From NCBI GenBank assembly GCA_002938035.1, contig PTLH01000006.1, positions 1-39,884 on the forward strand: a stretch of DNA of 39,884 nt, read 5' to 3'. Each line of letters begins with the position of its first letter. Position 1 is the stretch's first letter. Origin of the DNA: Alphaproteobacteria bacterium MarineAlpha3_Bin6 (GTDB lineage: Bacteria; Pseudomonadota; Alphaproteobacteria; Rhodospirillales; UBA2165). A program made the translations under genes and the position numbers. Shown here in pieces: positions 15,434 to 24,587 of the stretch. A model generated the notes under the pieces. That model was not told the DNA's origin, did no database searches, and was given only the letters and a program-made list of their open reading frames with translations.

Positions 15434-16864
15434 TTACAGTTGTTTATCCACTGTTTGGAGGTTTGATATGGAAGGTTTAGGGCGTAATAGATCCAAGAGC
15501 TCATTTAAAGTAGACAATTCTATAACCTTAATTCCTTTTTTAATCGAAGTAGCGGAATTCCTACTGCCGTCATTATAAGGGAGGCTTGGCGTAATTGCTC
15601 GGGCAAACCCCAGTTTTGCTGCTTCCTTTAGGCGCGATTCATACCGGCTAACGGCCCGTATTTCGCCGGAAAGCCCAATTTCTCCAAAAATTATTGCATC
15701 ATGTAGGAAGGGAACATTGCTCAGTGAGGATACCAAAGCAGCCGCGACAGCGAGGTCGGCGGCAGGTTCTGTTATTCGTAAGCCTCCTGCCACATTAAGG
15801 TAAACGTCCTGTGTGCTAAAAGAGAGATCACAACGTGCTTCAAAAACGGCTAGGATCATGTTTAGGCGACCAGTATCCCAACCGACTACAGCACGTCTAG
15901 GCGTTCCAAACGACGTCGGTGCCGTTAGAGCCTGAATTTCTAACAGCATGGGTCGGCTTCCTTCGTTTCCAGCAAAAACACATGAGCCACTGATTTCTCG
16001 GCCGCGGTCTGACAAAAACAGGGCTGACGGGTTCGAGACTTCAGCAAGTCCTGTATCCATCATTTCAAAAATACCATTTTCATCTACTGCACCAAAACGA
16101 TTTTTAACCGCCCTTAAGATCCGAAACTTATGGCCTCGCTCACCTTCAAAATATAAAACCGTATCTACCATATGCTCCAAGATTTTTGGTCCAGCAATCA
16201 TTCCTTCTTTAGTGATATGGCCGATTAGAAATAATGTGAACCCTTTGCGTTTGGCAAGGCGGATTAATTCTTGGGCTGACGCCCTAACTTGGGCAACCGA
16301 GCCGGGCGCAGAATCTAAGTTGTCAACATATAGGGTTTGGATAGAGTCGACTACTACTACTTGGGCATTCTGTGTGCCTTCGAGTGTGGTGGAAATATCA
16401 CGAACATTAGTGGCGGTAGCCAGTTCCACTGTGGCATCAGATAATCCCAAGCGGTGCGCCCGCAGACGCACCTGATCGATGGCTTCCTCGCCTGAAATAT
16501 ATATAGAGCGGGCTGTTCGATCTTTATTTGCGAAGGCGGCTGCTACTTGCAATAGTAAGGTTGATTTGCCTATTCCAGGATCCCCGCCAACTAACAACGT
16601 CGCACCGGGAACTAGCCCCCCTCCGCAAACCCTATCAAATTCAGTGATACCAGTTGGAATTCGGTATGTCTTTTTCTCTGACCCTTTTAAGCCAACAAAT
16701 TCTATCTTTTGACCATTACCCTGGCTCAATCCTTTTGGACTTCGTTCATTCGTATGTTCTTCAATGAGAGTATTCCATGCTCCGCATTTATCACACTGCC
16801 CTGCCCACTTGGATTGGGTAATACCACATTCTCGGCAGATAAATTGGGAACTGTTCATTGCCAT
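15434..16864 (-). CDS. radA: DNA repair/recombination protein RadA (Sms)
   Basis: RadA is a RecA-like ATPase that promotes branch migration during recombinational repair. The N-terminal zinc finger shows two CxxC pairs (CREC, CDKC), followed by Walker A GGDPGIGKST, the RadA-specific KNRFG motif, and a C-terminal Lon-like domain. Length (about 476 residues) is normal. The ORF begins at 16903, but Met codons at 16864 and 16858 place the zinc finger 8-10 residues from the N-terminus, as in known RadA proteins; I chose 16864 without a decisive ribosome-binding site. It lies between alr (about 256 bases upstream) and cvpA, the usual alphaproteobacterial order. Confidence 0.96.
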   Translation of the reverse strand: MAMNSSQFICRECGITQSKWAGQCDKCGAWNTLIEEHTNERSPKGLSQGNGQKIEFVGLKGSEKKTYRIPTGITEFDRVCGGGLVPGATLLVGGDPGIGKSTLLLQVAAAFANKDRTARSIYISGEEAIDQVRLRAHRLGLSDATVELATATNVRDISTTLEGTQNAQVVVVDSIQTLYVDNLDSAPGSVAQVRASAQELIRLAKRKGFTLFLIGHITKEGMIAGPKILEHMVDTVLYFEGERGHKFRILRAVKNRFGAVDENGIFEMMDTGLAEVSNPSALFLSDRGREISGSCVFAGNEGSRPMLLEIQALTAPTSFGTPRRAVVGWDTGRLNMILAVFEARCDLSFSTQDVYLNVAGGLRITEPAADLAVAAALVSSLSNVPFLHDAIIFGEIGLSGEIRAVSRYESRLKEAAKLGFARAITPSLPYNDGSRNSATSIKKGIKVIELSTLNELLDLLRPKPSISNLQTVDKQL

Positions 16865-17120
16865 CAGTTTCGCAAATTCATCTGTCCGCGACCACCACTG
16901 CATCTATGAATGTATTGATCCACCTGACCACTCCCATTATTGGCAATGTAAACGGACGAGGGAAATATCCATTTCAATAATTTTCCAGACGTCAATCTGA
17001 TGGCGATATAGCGGCATTACTGCCTGCAACATAGTTCGGGATGCAAAATTAGTAATCCGATTAATATCGGCAGGAACTGCAAATGAGATAGAGCCAATTG
17101 GTCTTATAAAGATCAAGTGC

Positions 17121-18227
17121 TTAATGACCTCCGATATATTCACGGTGAAACCGTTGGCCAAGACGTGTCAGAAACTCGTAGTCGATCGTACCTGCAGAAA
17201 GGGCAATTTGATCGATAGTTTGACTAGGGCCAATGAAGTCCACAAACGCACCAACCTGGGTTAGATGAGTAGGCACTGAAGTGACATCCACGGTAGTTAA
17301 ATCCATCGATATGCGCCCTACCACCTGGATCTCATAGGTCTCGATCCAAGCCTTCCCAGTGTTGCTTAGGGAGCGCAGGTAACCATCCCCATACCCAATT
17401 GCTACGGTCGCAATGCGCATCTTTCCGGGTACCTTGTAGGTGGCACCATAGCCAACGACCTGTGGAGTGTCAACGGAACGAACTTGCAGTATTTTTGCTC
17501 GTAAGCGTATGACTTGCGCCATAGGATTGGGCTTGCCCGGCAATGGATTCCCGCCATATAAAGCAATCCCAGGGCGTACTAACTCAAAATGGTAATTAGT
17601 CCCCAAAAATATTCCTGAAGATGCCGCCAGACTGAAGCGTTTTGACTTGAAGAGTTTTGTGATTGCTTGAAACTTATTTAACTGCTCTAGGTTCATCTGA
17701 TGGTCAGAGTTGTCGGCGTTAGAAAGGTGGCTTAACACCAAATCCAGCTTAATTGTATTTGAATAAAGAGGCGTCTGTAAAAATTTTTCAACCTCATTGG
17801 GGGGTAATCCCAGTCTTGACATGCCCGTATCAATGTGGAGGTCAGCGACAAGAGTTGTTTGCATGTTTTGCGCATGTTTATGCCAAAGGTTGACTTGTTC
17901 GAGACTATTGAGAACTGGACGTAATCTATGTTCGATCATTACCTTAGGCCAACCAGGTAGAATACCATTAAAAACGTGAATTTCAGCATGTGGTAGAATT
18001 GAACGCAATTGGACCGCTTCATCTAACGTTGCGACGAAAAAAATATTACAACCTGAATTTTGAAGTAATGGAGCAATCTTATCGGCTCCTAATCCGTACG
18101 CATTTGCTTTTACAACAGCTGCGACTTTGGTTGGATTGGCTGTCTCTCTAAGTATCCGATAGTTGTCCGCTATGGCGTCGAGATCGATAGTCAGAATGGA
18201 GCCACGTAAGCAATTTTGGAATGCCAT
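17121..18227 (-). CDS. alr: Alanine racemase
   Basis: The enzyme converts L-alanine to D-alanine for peptidoglycan using pyridoxal phosphate. The PLP lysine is Lys40 in AVVKANAYGLG; the second catalytic residue is Tyr260 in VVGYGATY; the IGYGDGYLR segment and HIDTGMSRLG region are also present. At 368 residues it has the usual length. It is a fold-type III enzyme of the cytoplasm. It precedes radA on the same strand, separated by about 256 bases, so the two may not be tightly coupled. A well-matched -10 box lies about 40 bases upstream. PLP for this enzyme depends on the pathway that includes pdxA, also in this window. Confidence 0.96.
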   Translation of the reverse strand: MAFQNCLRGSILTIDLDAIADNYRILRETANPTKVAAVVKANAYGLGADKIAPLLQNSGCNIFFVATLDEAVQLRSILPHAEIHVFNGILPGWPKVMIEHRLRPVLNSLEQVNLWHKHAQNMQTTLVADLHIDTGMSRLGLPPNEVEKFLQTPLYSNTIKLDLVLSHLSNADNSDHQMNLEQLNKFQAITKLFKSKRFSLAASSGIFLGTNYHFELVRPGIALYGGNPLPGKPNPMAQVIRLRAKILQVRSVDTPQVVGYGATYKVPGKMRIATVAIGYGDGYLRSLSNTGKAWIETYEIQVVGRISMDLTTVDVTSVPTHLTQVGAFVDFIGPSQTIDQIALSAGTIDYEFLTRLGQRFHREYIGGH

Positions 18228-18266
18228 GTTAGTTTATTATATCTAATTCTCAGAATTTCACGTGTC

Positions 18267-18297
18267 ATTATAGCGATATTTGGAAAATAAGCAGCAA
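18267..18297 (-). promoter_or_regulatory. Candidate promoter for alr
   Basis: The minus strand has a perfect TATAAT (18272-18267) with TTGCTG (18297-18292) upstream at a long 19-base spacing. The alr ATG is about 40 bases downstream of the -10. The -10 is convincing; the -35 is not. Confidence 0.4.
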
Positions 18298-18485
18298 ACG
18301 AGGCTACTAAATATCAATTTAAAGACGTTAAAAAAGTGCTATTTTACATTTGACGTCTCACGCGATTAGCAGATACGAATAATGGAAAAGGTATAAGGTA
18401 GACTTTAGAGCCGATACGTAAAAGAAGCTAAATTTTTGAAGAAGTTTTTCAGATAGGGAGAACCAAACGTACTGAAGCGCTAAAG

Positions 18486-18725
18486 ATGGTGAGTATGCTG
18501 TATAAGAAATTTGGCTTCACGACAGGAAGGTTGAGAGAGGTTTTGGCTGATAAAAGATTGAACAAGATCATTTCTCATGGCAAGAAAAGTATAAGTTTAA
18601 TGTTTTTTCTTCGATTGCAAAATCAAGCATTTGCGCGAGGATTCAATTGGCTGCGCGTTGCGGCTGAAATGGGCCAATTCAAATTGACCGAGGCTAAGGG
18701 TTTGATTGGGAGGGGGTTGGTTTGA
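18486..18725 (+). CDS. Doubtful 79-residue hypothetical ORF
   Basis: I do not recognise this ORF. The predicted peptide is basic, with no signal peptide or clear membrane segment, and has a plausible amphipathic region (RLREVLADKRLNKIISHGKK). There is no good ribosome-binding site for the first ATG; a GGTGAG sits only 2 bases before a second ATG at 18495. It is in the gene-poor gap upstream of the exporter and could be a small protein, a decayed gene remnant or chance. Conservation in relatives would decide. Confidence 0.2.
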   Translation: MVSMLYKKFGFTTGRLREVLADKRLNKIISHGKKSISLMFFLRLQNQAFARGFNWLRVAAEMGQFKLTEAKGLIGRGLV

Positions 18726-18748
18726 TCAATATTACTTTTTTCTATAAT
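18722..18748 (+). promoter_or_regulatory. Candidate promoter for the MMPL exporter
   Basis: TTGATC (18722-18727), 15 bases, then a perfect TATAAT (18743-18748). The spacing is shorter than the optimal 17. The gene's ATG is about 125 bases downstream, giving a leader of roughly 115 bases. Confidence 0.35.
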
Positions 18749-18873
18749 CGGTCAGGCAGCTATCCCGTCCTGGCGTCTGAAATTGGACGTCACTTCTCTG
18801 GGAAAAGTTCACATAAAAAGGGCTGGTACTGTTGTTCTCCTAGCTGATCAAATTTGCTTAAAGAGGTAACTCC

Positions 18874-21381
18874 ATGACGTCTCGTTGCGTGCAGGCCTAT
18901 GACACTCTGGTGCTCCATAATCCAAAATCAATTCTGGTTGTGCTGCTCTTAATTGCGGTTTTCTTCGGTTATCACACAAAAGATTTTAAGTTGGATGCAT
19001 CGGCCGATTCCTTGCTGTTAGAAGGTGACATCGATCTCAAGGTGTTCAGGAAAATACACGAGCGATATCCGAGTAGCGACTTACTCATTGTGACGTATAC
19101 CCCAGATAAAGATCTCTTCTCTGACCAGGCATTAAAGCCTCTGAAGCAACTCCGGGGAGAGCTCAAGAAAGTTGCTAGCGTGGAGACAGTGTTCACGATA
19201 CTCGATGCCCCCCTAGTCAAAAGTTCGGACGTGCCACTGACGGAAATGATCCACGACATACCTAACCTGGAGAAACCCGGTATTGATCGGGCCAAAGCTA
19301 AGGACGAGTTACTCAATAGCCCTATTTACCGCGAACTTATAGTTAGTGCAGATGGTCGAACCACTGCTCTACTATTGGGACTAGTCGAAGATCTACAGTA
19401 CAACAAGTTACGCCAAACTCGCAGTAAATTGCGTGCCAAACAAAGAAATAGAGATCTCTCCCAAAAAGAAAGGCAATCTTTAGAACGCATTGAAACCGAA
19501 TATGATCAGGCGCATGAAGCGATAAACAATCAACGCCGTTTAGATATTGCACACATCAGAGATATCATCGAACCTTACCGGCGGCATGGCGTTCTATACC
19601 TCGGTGGCGTGCCGATGATTGCTGACGACATGGTGTCATTTGTGCGTAAGGACCTGGTTATCTTTGGTAGCGTTGTTCTTATATTCCTTATTATCGTTCT
19701 CACTGCTATTTTCCGCGAATTGCGTTGGATCGTTCTCCCTTTACTCAGCTGTTTTTATGCCGGATTAATCATGCTGGGTGTTCTGGGATTGATTGGTTGG
19801 AAGGTTACAGTCATTTCATCCAATTTTCTCGCCCTTATGTTGATCATCACTATTTCAATGAATATCCATCTGATTGTCCGTTACCGGCAACTCAATCGAG
19901 ATAATAGTGGTGATGACCAGTTGTCTCTTGTTAGAGCCACTATGCATAAGATGGTGAAACCCTGTTTATATACGGTTCTGACTACCATTATGGGTTTTAG
20001 CTCTCTGGCCGTTAGCGAAATCAAGCCGGTAATGGACTTTGGGTGGATGATGAGTGCGGGTTTGGCGGTGGCATTTGTTACATCGTTCGTACTATTTCCC
20101 GCGTTGTTGATGGTCACGGGGAAATCTGGATCTAAACCCATTTCCGATAATGACCGCTTTACTTTACCGGCATATTTAGCCCGTCTGACCGAGAGCCAGG
20201 GCAACAAGGTCTTAGTGTTGGCGGTGATATTGACTGTCGTGAGTGTAGCGGGAATTACCCAGTTGCGTGTCGAGAATAGTTTCATCAATTACTTCAGTGA
20301 AGACACGGAGATATTTCAAGGTCTCAAGCTAATTGATGAACAGCTCGGGGGCACTACTCCACTAGAAATTGTCGTAAAAATTGATGATGACTTTGACGAC
20401 GTTCCGGATCCTGAGGACCTTAAGGGGTTAACCGAGGAGGAGATAGAAATGGAGCGGGAGTTTGCTGAAGAACAGGCTAATTCACCGCAGTATTGGTTTA
20501 CACCCGACAAAATCCAACGCATTAAAGAAGTACACGACTATCTAGATGGATTACCTGAAATTGGCAAAGTTCTCTCTCTTGCTTCGACAGTGCGGGTCGC
20601 TGAAGACTACGCCGAAGAGGTGTTGGACGGAATGCAACTGGCACTGTTGTATACTAAGCTACCACCCAAAGTAAGAGAGGACCTCATCGATCCTTATGTC
20701 TCTATCGATAATAATGAGGCACGGTTCCTTGCACGCGTGTTGGATTCAAAACATGATTTACGACGCGATGAGTTGTTGAAAACGGTTCGCAGTGACCTTG
20801 TGAAGAAGCTCGGATTTGAGAAAGAGAACGTGATCGTGAGTGGGCTTCTGGTTCTCTACAATAATATGCTGCAGAGCTTGTTCAGGTCACAGATTAAAAC
20901 CATAGGTGTAGTGATGCTGGGAATTGCGATCATGTTCCTCGTGTTGTTTCGTTCAATAAAATTGTCGATTATCGGCATTCTGCCAAACCTGCTAGGCGCC
21001 GGGGTGGTTTTGGGGGTAATGGGATGGGCGGGTATACCAATGGATATGATGACAATCACGATTGCGGCCATTACCATTGGTATAGCAGTAGACAATGGTA
21101 TTCACTATATCTACCGTTTCAGAGAAGAGTATGCACTTAATCACAGTTATGTGGAAACCTTGCACGTTTGCCATTCCAATATAGGTAGAGCTGTGTTCTA
21201 CACGACTATGACCATAATTTTCGGTTTTTCCATCTTGGTGTTTTCCAACTTTATCCCTACAATTTATTTTGGAGTGTTAACGGCAGCGGCGATGCTAATC
21301 GCCCTTTTAGCGGCACTCACGGTACTGCCAAAGTTAATTTTACTTTGGAAACCATTCGCCCGATACGAGGGATCAAATTAG
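18874..21381 (+). CDS. RND-superfamily MMPL-type exporter (COG1033-like)
   Basis: An 835-residue membrane protein with two repeats of one TM, a large periplasmic domain and five TMs. TM1 is at about 18-33, a first cluster at about 260-415, TM7 near 440-460, and the last cluster from about 690. The TM10 motif GIAVDNGIHYIYRFREE carries Asp740, the likely proton-relay acid. The matching TM4 segment TISMNIHLIVRYR has no acidic residue, so the two halves are asymmetric. The first periplasmic domain has a charged helical hairpin (about 175-225), and the second an acidic stretch (about 505-545). Homologues export lipids or hydrophobic compounds; the cargo here is unknown. The start has AGAGG 8 bases upstream. 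The gene lies against its neighbours' direction, between dnaB and alr. Confidence 0.88.
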   Translation: MTSRCVQAYDTLVLHNPKSILVVLLLIAVFFGYHTKDFKLDASADSLLLEGDIDLKVFRKIHERYPSSDLLIVTYTPDKDLFSDQALKPLKQLRGELKKVASVETVFTILDAPLVKSSDVPLTEMIHDIPNLEKPGIDRAKAKDELLNSPIYRELIVSADGRTTALLLGLVEDLQYNKLRQTRSKLRAKQRNRDLSQKERQSLERIETEYDQAHEAINNQRRLDIAHIRDIIEPYRRHGVLYLGGVPMIADDMVSFVRKDLVIFGSVVLIFLIIVLTAIFRELRWIVLPLLSCFYAGLIMLGVLGLIGWKVTVISSNFLALMLIITISMNIHLIVRYRQLNRDNSGDDQLSLVRATMHKMVKPCLYTVLTTIMGFSSLAVSEIKPVMDFGWMMSAGLAVAFVTSFVLFPALLMVTGKSGSKPISDNDRFTLPAYLARLTESQGNKVLVLAVILTVVSVAGITQLRVENSFINYFSEDTEIFQGLKLIDEQLGGTTPLEIVVKIDDDFDDVPDPEDLKGLTEEEIEMEREFAEEQANSPQYWFTPDKIQRIKEVHDYLDGLPEIGKVLSLASTVRVAEDYAEEVLDGMQLALLYTKLPPKVREDLIDPYVSIDNNEARFLARVLDSKHDLRRDELLKTVRSDLVKKLGFEKENVIVSGLLVLYNNMLQSLFRSQIKTIGVVMLGIAIMFLVLFRSIKLSIIGILPNLLGAGVVLGVMGWAGIPMDMMTITIAAITIGIAVDNGIHYIYRFREEYALNHSYVETLHVCHSNIGRAVFYTTMTIIFGFSILVFSNFIPTIYFGVLTAAAMLIALLAALTVLPKLILLWKPFARYEGSN

Positions 21382-21514
21382 ATTTACCTAGAGTTGGGTA
21401 ACACTTAAAAAAAAGTTTTACCGAAAATAACCAATCCACCTCCTCTCGTTACCCTAAAACAGGGGAGTGAATTTCATATTTTTCTAAAAGCTCCGCTTAC
21501 AAACCAGTACACAT

Positions 21515-23038
21515 TTAAATTACATCAGTGTGCTGGGTGTCTAAGTTACCAAATCGGGTAAACATACCATCGAAATAGAGTTTAACCGTACCCGTCGGAC
21601 CGTGACGCTGCTTGGCGATAATCAATTCTGCGTGATGGCGAACATCGTTAAGATGTGTTTCCCAGCGATGAAGGCGCTCTCCATGCTTATCAGCGGACTC
21701 GTCTTGGCGCAGTATTGGTTCAGCACGTTCTAAATAATACGCTTCACGGAATATGAACGTAACAACATCTGCATCCTGCTCTATTGCACCAGATTCACGT
21801 AAATCGCTGAGTTGGGGTCGTCGATCTTCTCGCTGCTCTACGGCGCGAGAAAGCTGAGAAAGGGCAAGAACAGGCACATCGAGTTCTTTGGCCAATGTCT
21901 TTAGGCCTCTGGTGATCTCCGCGATTTCTTGAACCCTATTCTCCGTTCTTTTGGAACTTTCCATTAACTGAAGATAATCAACAATGACCAAACCTAGGCC
22001 GTGTTCCCGTTTTAACCTCCGTGCGCGAGTGCGTAGCATACTAACAGATAAGGCTGGCGTATCATCAATGTAGATGGGAAGGTTATGCAGTTGTTGGCTA
22101 GCGACAACCAGCCTGTCAAACTCATCGTTTGTAAGTTTCCCTTTCCTCATCTTGTCTGAAGCGATTTCCGTTTGTTCAGATAGGATGCGGGCCGCAAGTT
22201 GCTCAGCTGACATTTCGAGGGAGAAAAATCCTACCACAGCGCCATCGATAATCTTCTTTCGTCCCTCGCTATCTGTTTCGTTTTTATAGTCATAAGCGGC
22301 ATTGAATGCGATATTAGTTGCCAATGCCGTTTTACCCATGGAGGGTCGAGCAGCTAGAATAACTAAATCCGAGGGATGAAGCCCTCCGAGAATTGTATCT
22401 ATATCCCTTAGACCCGTGGCTACGCCGGCAACTTTTCCATCACGTTTATGAGCAGCTTCCGCCATTTCGATAGCTGAAACGATAGAAGACTTAAATTCTT
22501 TAAAACCTCCCTCAAATTCACCCGTGGTAGCCAGGTCGTAAAGGGTCTGCTCCGCTTTTTCAATTTGGGTAATTGCCAAATCGTCCACATCACGTGAGTA
22601 AGCGCTGTTGACTACATTCTCACCTAATTCAATAAGTTGTCGTTTTAGGTGAAGGTCATAAATTGTCCGGCCGTATTCAGCAGCATTAATCACGTTGACC
22701 ATGGATGCAGCTATTTCGACAAGATACTGGGCACCACCGATATCAGTTAGCGCACTATCTTGTTCAAAAAAGCTTTTTAATGTGATTGGATCAGCGATTT
22801 GGCCGCGTTCAATTAACTTTGATGAGGATTCATATATACGTCCGTGAATGGGATCAGCAAAGTGGGTCGGTCGGAGAAAGTCGGCAACACGATCGTAGGC
22901 GTTGTTGTTTGCGAAAATTGCACCGAGAAGAGCTTTTTCAGCTTCAAAATTGTGCGGAGGCATACGTAATGAAGATAGATTATTTTCATTTTCTGGTAAC
23001 GCCGAAATCGAGGTGGAATTTGGTTGGGGAGTTATCAT
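21515..23038 (-). CDS. dnaB: Replicative DNA helicase DnaB
   Basis: The hexameric 5'-3' helicase of the replisome, 507 residues. The N-terminal domain starts with NFEAEKALLGAIFANNNAYDRV. The RecA-like domain has Walker A ARPSMGKT (about 230-237), VIVDYLQLM (Walker B region) and ALSQLSRAVEQREDRRPQLS (H3/H4 region). No intein or insertion interrupts it. A low-complexity N-terminal tail of about 25 residues precedes the conserved start. In many alphaproteobacteria dnaB follows rplI directly; here cfa lies between them, and an exporter separates dnaB from alr. The ATG at 23038 has only a distant GGGAG upstream. Confidence 0.97.
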   Translation of the reverse strand: MITPQPNSTSISALPENENNLSSLRMPPHNFEAEKALLGAIFANNNAYDRVADFLRPTHFADPIHGRIYESSSKLIERGQIADPITLKSFFEQDSALTDIGGAQYLVEIAASMVNVINAAEYGRTIYDLHLKRQLIELGENVVNSAYSRDVDDLAITQIEKAEQTLYDLATTGEFEGGFKEFKSSIVSAIEMAEAAHKRDGKVAGVATGLRDIDTILGGLHPSDLVILAARPSMGKTALATNIAFNAAYDYKNETDSEGRKKIIDGAVVGFFSLEMSAEQLAARILSEQTEIASDKMRKGKLTNDEFDRLVVASQQLHNLPIYIDDTPALSVSMLRTRARRLKREHGLGLVIVDYLQLMESSKRTENRVQEIAEITRGLKTLAKELDVPVLALSQLSRAVEQREDRRPQLSDLRESGAIEQDADVVTFIFREAYYLERAEPILRQDESADKHGERLHRWETHLNDVRHHAELIIAKQRHGPTGTVKLYFDGMFTRFGNLDTQHTDVI

Positions 23039-23227
23039 GGTGAATAAAATACTCCCATTAGTGAGGCGGGTGAAGCCATAATCGATTCACAGCCCTGAGG
23101 ATATCGGGGATAAGTTTATTCCATTAAGCTTTTTTGAACGGGAGATGATTAAGGCGCCAAATTCTTGCGAGTGGGGATCCGGTAATGGCCAGAGTTATTC
23201 TAATTGGCTCTTTTTAACACCCGAGAA

Positions 23228-24433
23228 TTACATTTCATTTTCTAGTTTTTCGATATAGTCCCGTTTTAAGGGAAGCAATCGGCTTTTCTTAACCATCTGA
23301 ATTTGGAAGACTGTCATCCCAAGAAAGCGGAAGGAGACTTCACTACTGGCAAGGTAGAATTCCCACATCCTACAAAAACGCTCGTCATAAATCGTTTTGA
23401 TCGTGTCCCTGTTAGTGTTGAAGCGGGTTCGCCAATGGCGAATTGTTTCGGCATAATGTGCGTGCAAAATTTCTACATCAGTGACGATCAATCCAGTTTT
23501 TTCGATGGCTGGGAGTACTTCCGATAGGGCCGGAATATAGCCCCCAGGGAAAATGTATTTGCGAACCCACGGATCTGTGACACTTGGTGGACTGCTCCGG
23601 CCTATGGTATGCAGAAGTGCGATCCCATTATCTGCTAACAAATTTTTGTATGTCATAAAAAAATTTGGGAAATGGCCAATGCCCACATGCTCAAACATTC
23701 CTACCGATACAATCCGCTCGAAGGTACCTGCCTGGTCCCTGTAATCTCGTAAATAGAAATCGATTAGATCGGTAAGGCCTTCATTTTTTGCTTTCTTATG
23801 AGATTCTTCTAATTGATTTTCTGATAAAGTAATGCCGGTTACCCTGGCTCCAATCGTCTTAGCAAGAAATATGGCGAGACCACCCCATCCAGATCCTATA
23901 TCTAGGACACTTTGACCAGGCGATATCATTAATTTAGCAGCAATATGGCGCTTCTTGTTTTCTTGTGCGGTTTCTAGATCTGTCTCCGGAGATTCGAAAT
24001 ATGCACAAGAATATTGTAGGTCTGGGTCCAGAAACAACTCATATAGTTTCTGTGAAAGGTCATAATGATGTGCCACATTTTTTTTTGACAGTAGTTGCGG
24101 GTTAAATTGCTGGAATCGTTTAAATAATCTGCTCACCATTTCAACCATTAAGTGAAAAGGGTGTTGTCCGTGGGTTTCGATATTTTGTCCTAGAAGCGAT
24201 AGAAAATCATAGATTGTTCCATCTTCAACCGTCAGATGGCCCTCCATATAGCCTTCTCCTATGGCCATGGTTGGAGTTATTACCATACGCCATGGAATAA
24301 ATTTATTATGAAGGTGGACTTTAACGGTGGACCCACTTCGGCCCGAGAATATATGGAGCCGACCACTTGCATCAACAATGGTTAGCGTCCCAACTCTTAT
24401 TAATTTTTTCAGGATTGTTTTAAGAACCAACAA
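23228..24433 (-). CDS. cfa: Cyclopropane-fatty-acyl-phospholipid synthase
   Basis: The enzyme transfers a methylene group from S-adenosylmethionine to double bonds of membrane phospholipid acyl chains. The 401-residue protein has a short N-terminal lipid-binding domain and a class I methyltransferase domain with SAM motif VLDIGSGWGGLA (about 176-187), GITLSENQ, and family-typical YSCAYF and HAHYAETIRHWRTRF segments. The start codon is TTG at 24433, backed by GGAG 9 bases upstream. This GGAG lies across the spacer of two GAATTC palindromes (separate entry). The N-terminal domain begins somewhat differently from E. coli Cfa, but length and motifs fit alphaproteobacterial homologues. Some family members methylate rather than cyclopropanate, so the precise product is open. 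Confidence 0.92.
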   Translation of the reverse strand: MLVLKTILKKLIRVGTLTIVDASGRLHIFSGRSGSTVKVHLHNKFIPWRMVITPTMAIGEGYMEGHLTVEDGTIYDFLSLLGQNIETHGQHPFHLMVEMVSRLFKRFQQFNPQLLSKKNVAHHYDLSQKLYELFLDPDLQYSCAYFESPETDLETAQENKKRHIAAKLMISPGQSVLDIGSGWGGLAIFLAKTIGARVTGITLSENQLEESHKKAKNEGLTDLIDFYLRDYRDQAGTFERIVSVGMFEHVGIGHFPNFFMTYKNLLADNGIALLHTIGRSSPPSVTDPWVRKYIFPGGYIPALSEVLPAIEKTGLIVTDVEILHAHYAETIRHWRTRFNTNRDTIKTIYDERFCRMWEFYLASSEVSFRFLGMTVFQIQMVKKSRLLPLKRDYIEKLENEM

Positions 24434-24437
24434 TTCT

Positions 24438-24452
24438 GAATTCTCCGAATTC
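24438..24452 (-). promoter_or_regulatory. GAATTC-N3-GAATTC inverted repeat overlapping the cfa ribosome-binding site
   Basis: On the transcribed strand the sequence reads GAATTC GGA GAATTC just before the TTG start. The ribosome-binding GGAG is made of the 3-base spacer plus the first G of the second arm. As RNA the arms could pair (6 bp, 3-nt loop) and hide the site; as DNA it could be an operator. It may also be chance. Confidence 0.35.
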
Positions 24453-24587
24453 CTAAATAATAGGGTGCCTAATTTTTTTTATAATTATTAAGAGCGCAGG
24501 CAAAAAATAAAAAACAGATCCAGAGGAGGTAAACTTTTTTGATTTCAAATGGATGCATAAAATTTTGCCTTCTTTAACTTCAGAATA

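Larger units (their letters stand above)
18228..18873. other. 646-bp gene-poor region between alr and the MMPL exporter
   Basis: Two divergent genes flank this stretch. It holds the alr -10 box near its left end, a perfect TATAAT at its right end, and one 79-codon ORF of doubtful status (listed separately). A TTGACG at 18350-18355 with TACGAA 18 bases on is a weak plus-strand promoter candidate. No tRNA, repeat or terminator is evident. Confidence 0.5.

Noticed and set aside
16937-17161. 74-codon minus-strand ORF between radA and alr
   Set aside because: It starts inside the alr 3' end in another frame, has no recognisable features and no convincing ribosome-binding site.
21382-21514. Possible terminator between the convergent MMPL exporter and dnaB
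   Set aside because: The best pairing (CCCT-AAAAC-AGGG, 21452-21464) is only 4 bp and lacks a U-tract on either strand.
24521-24576. Strong Shine-Dalgarno-like AGAGGAGGT on the plus strand between rplI and cfa
   Set aside because: It leads only to a TTG-started frame of about 12 codons on the strand opposite both neighbours, with no sign of a promoter; probably chance.
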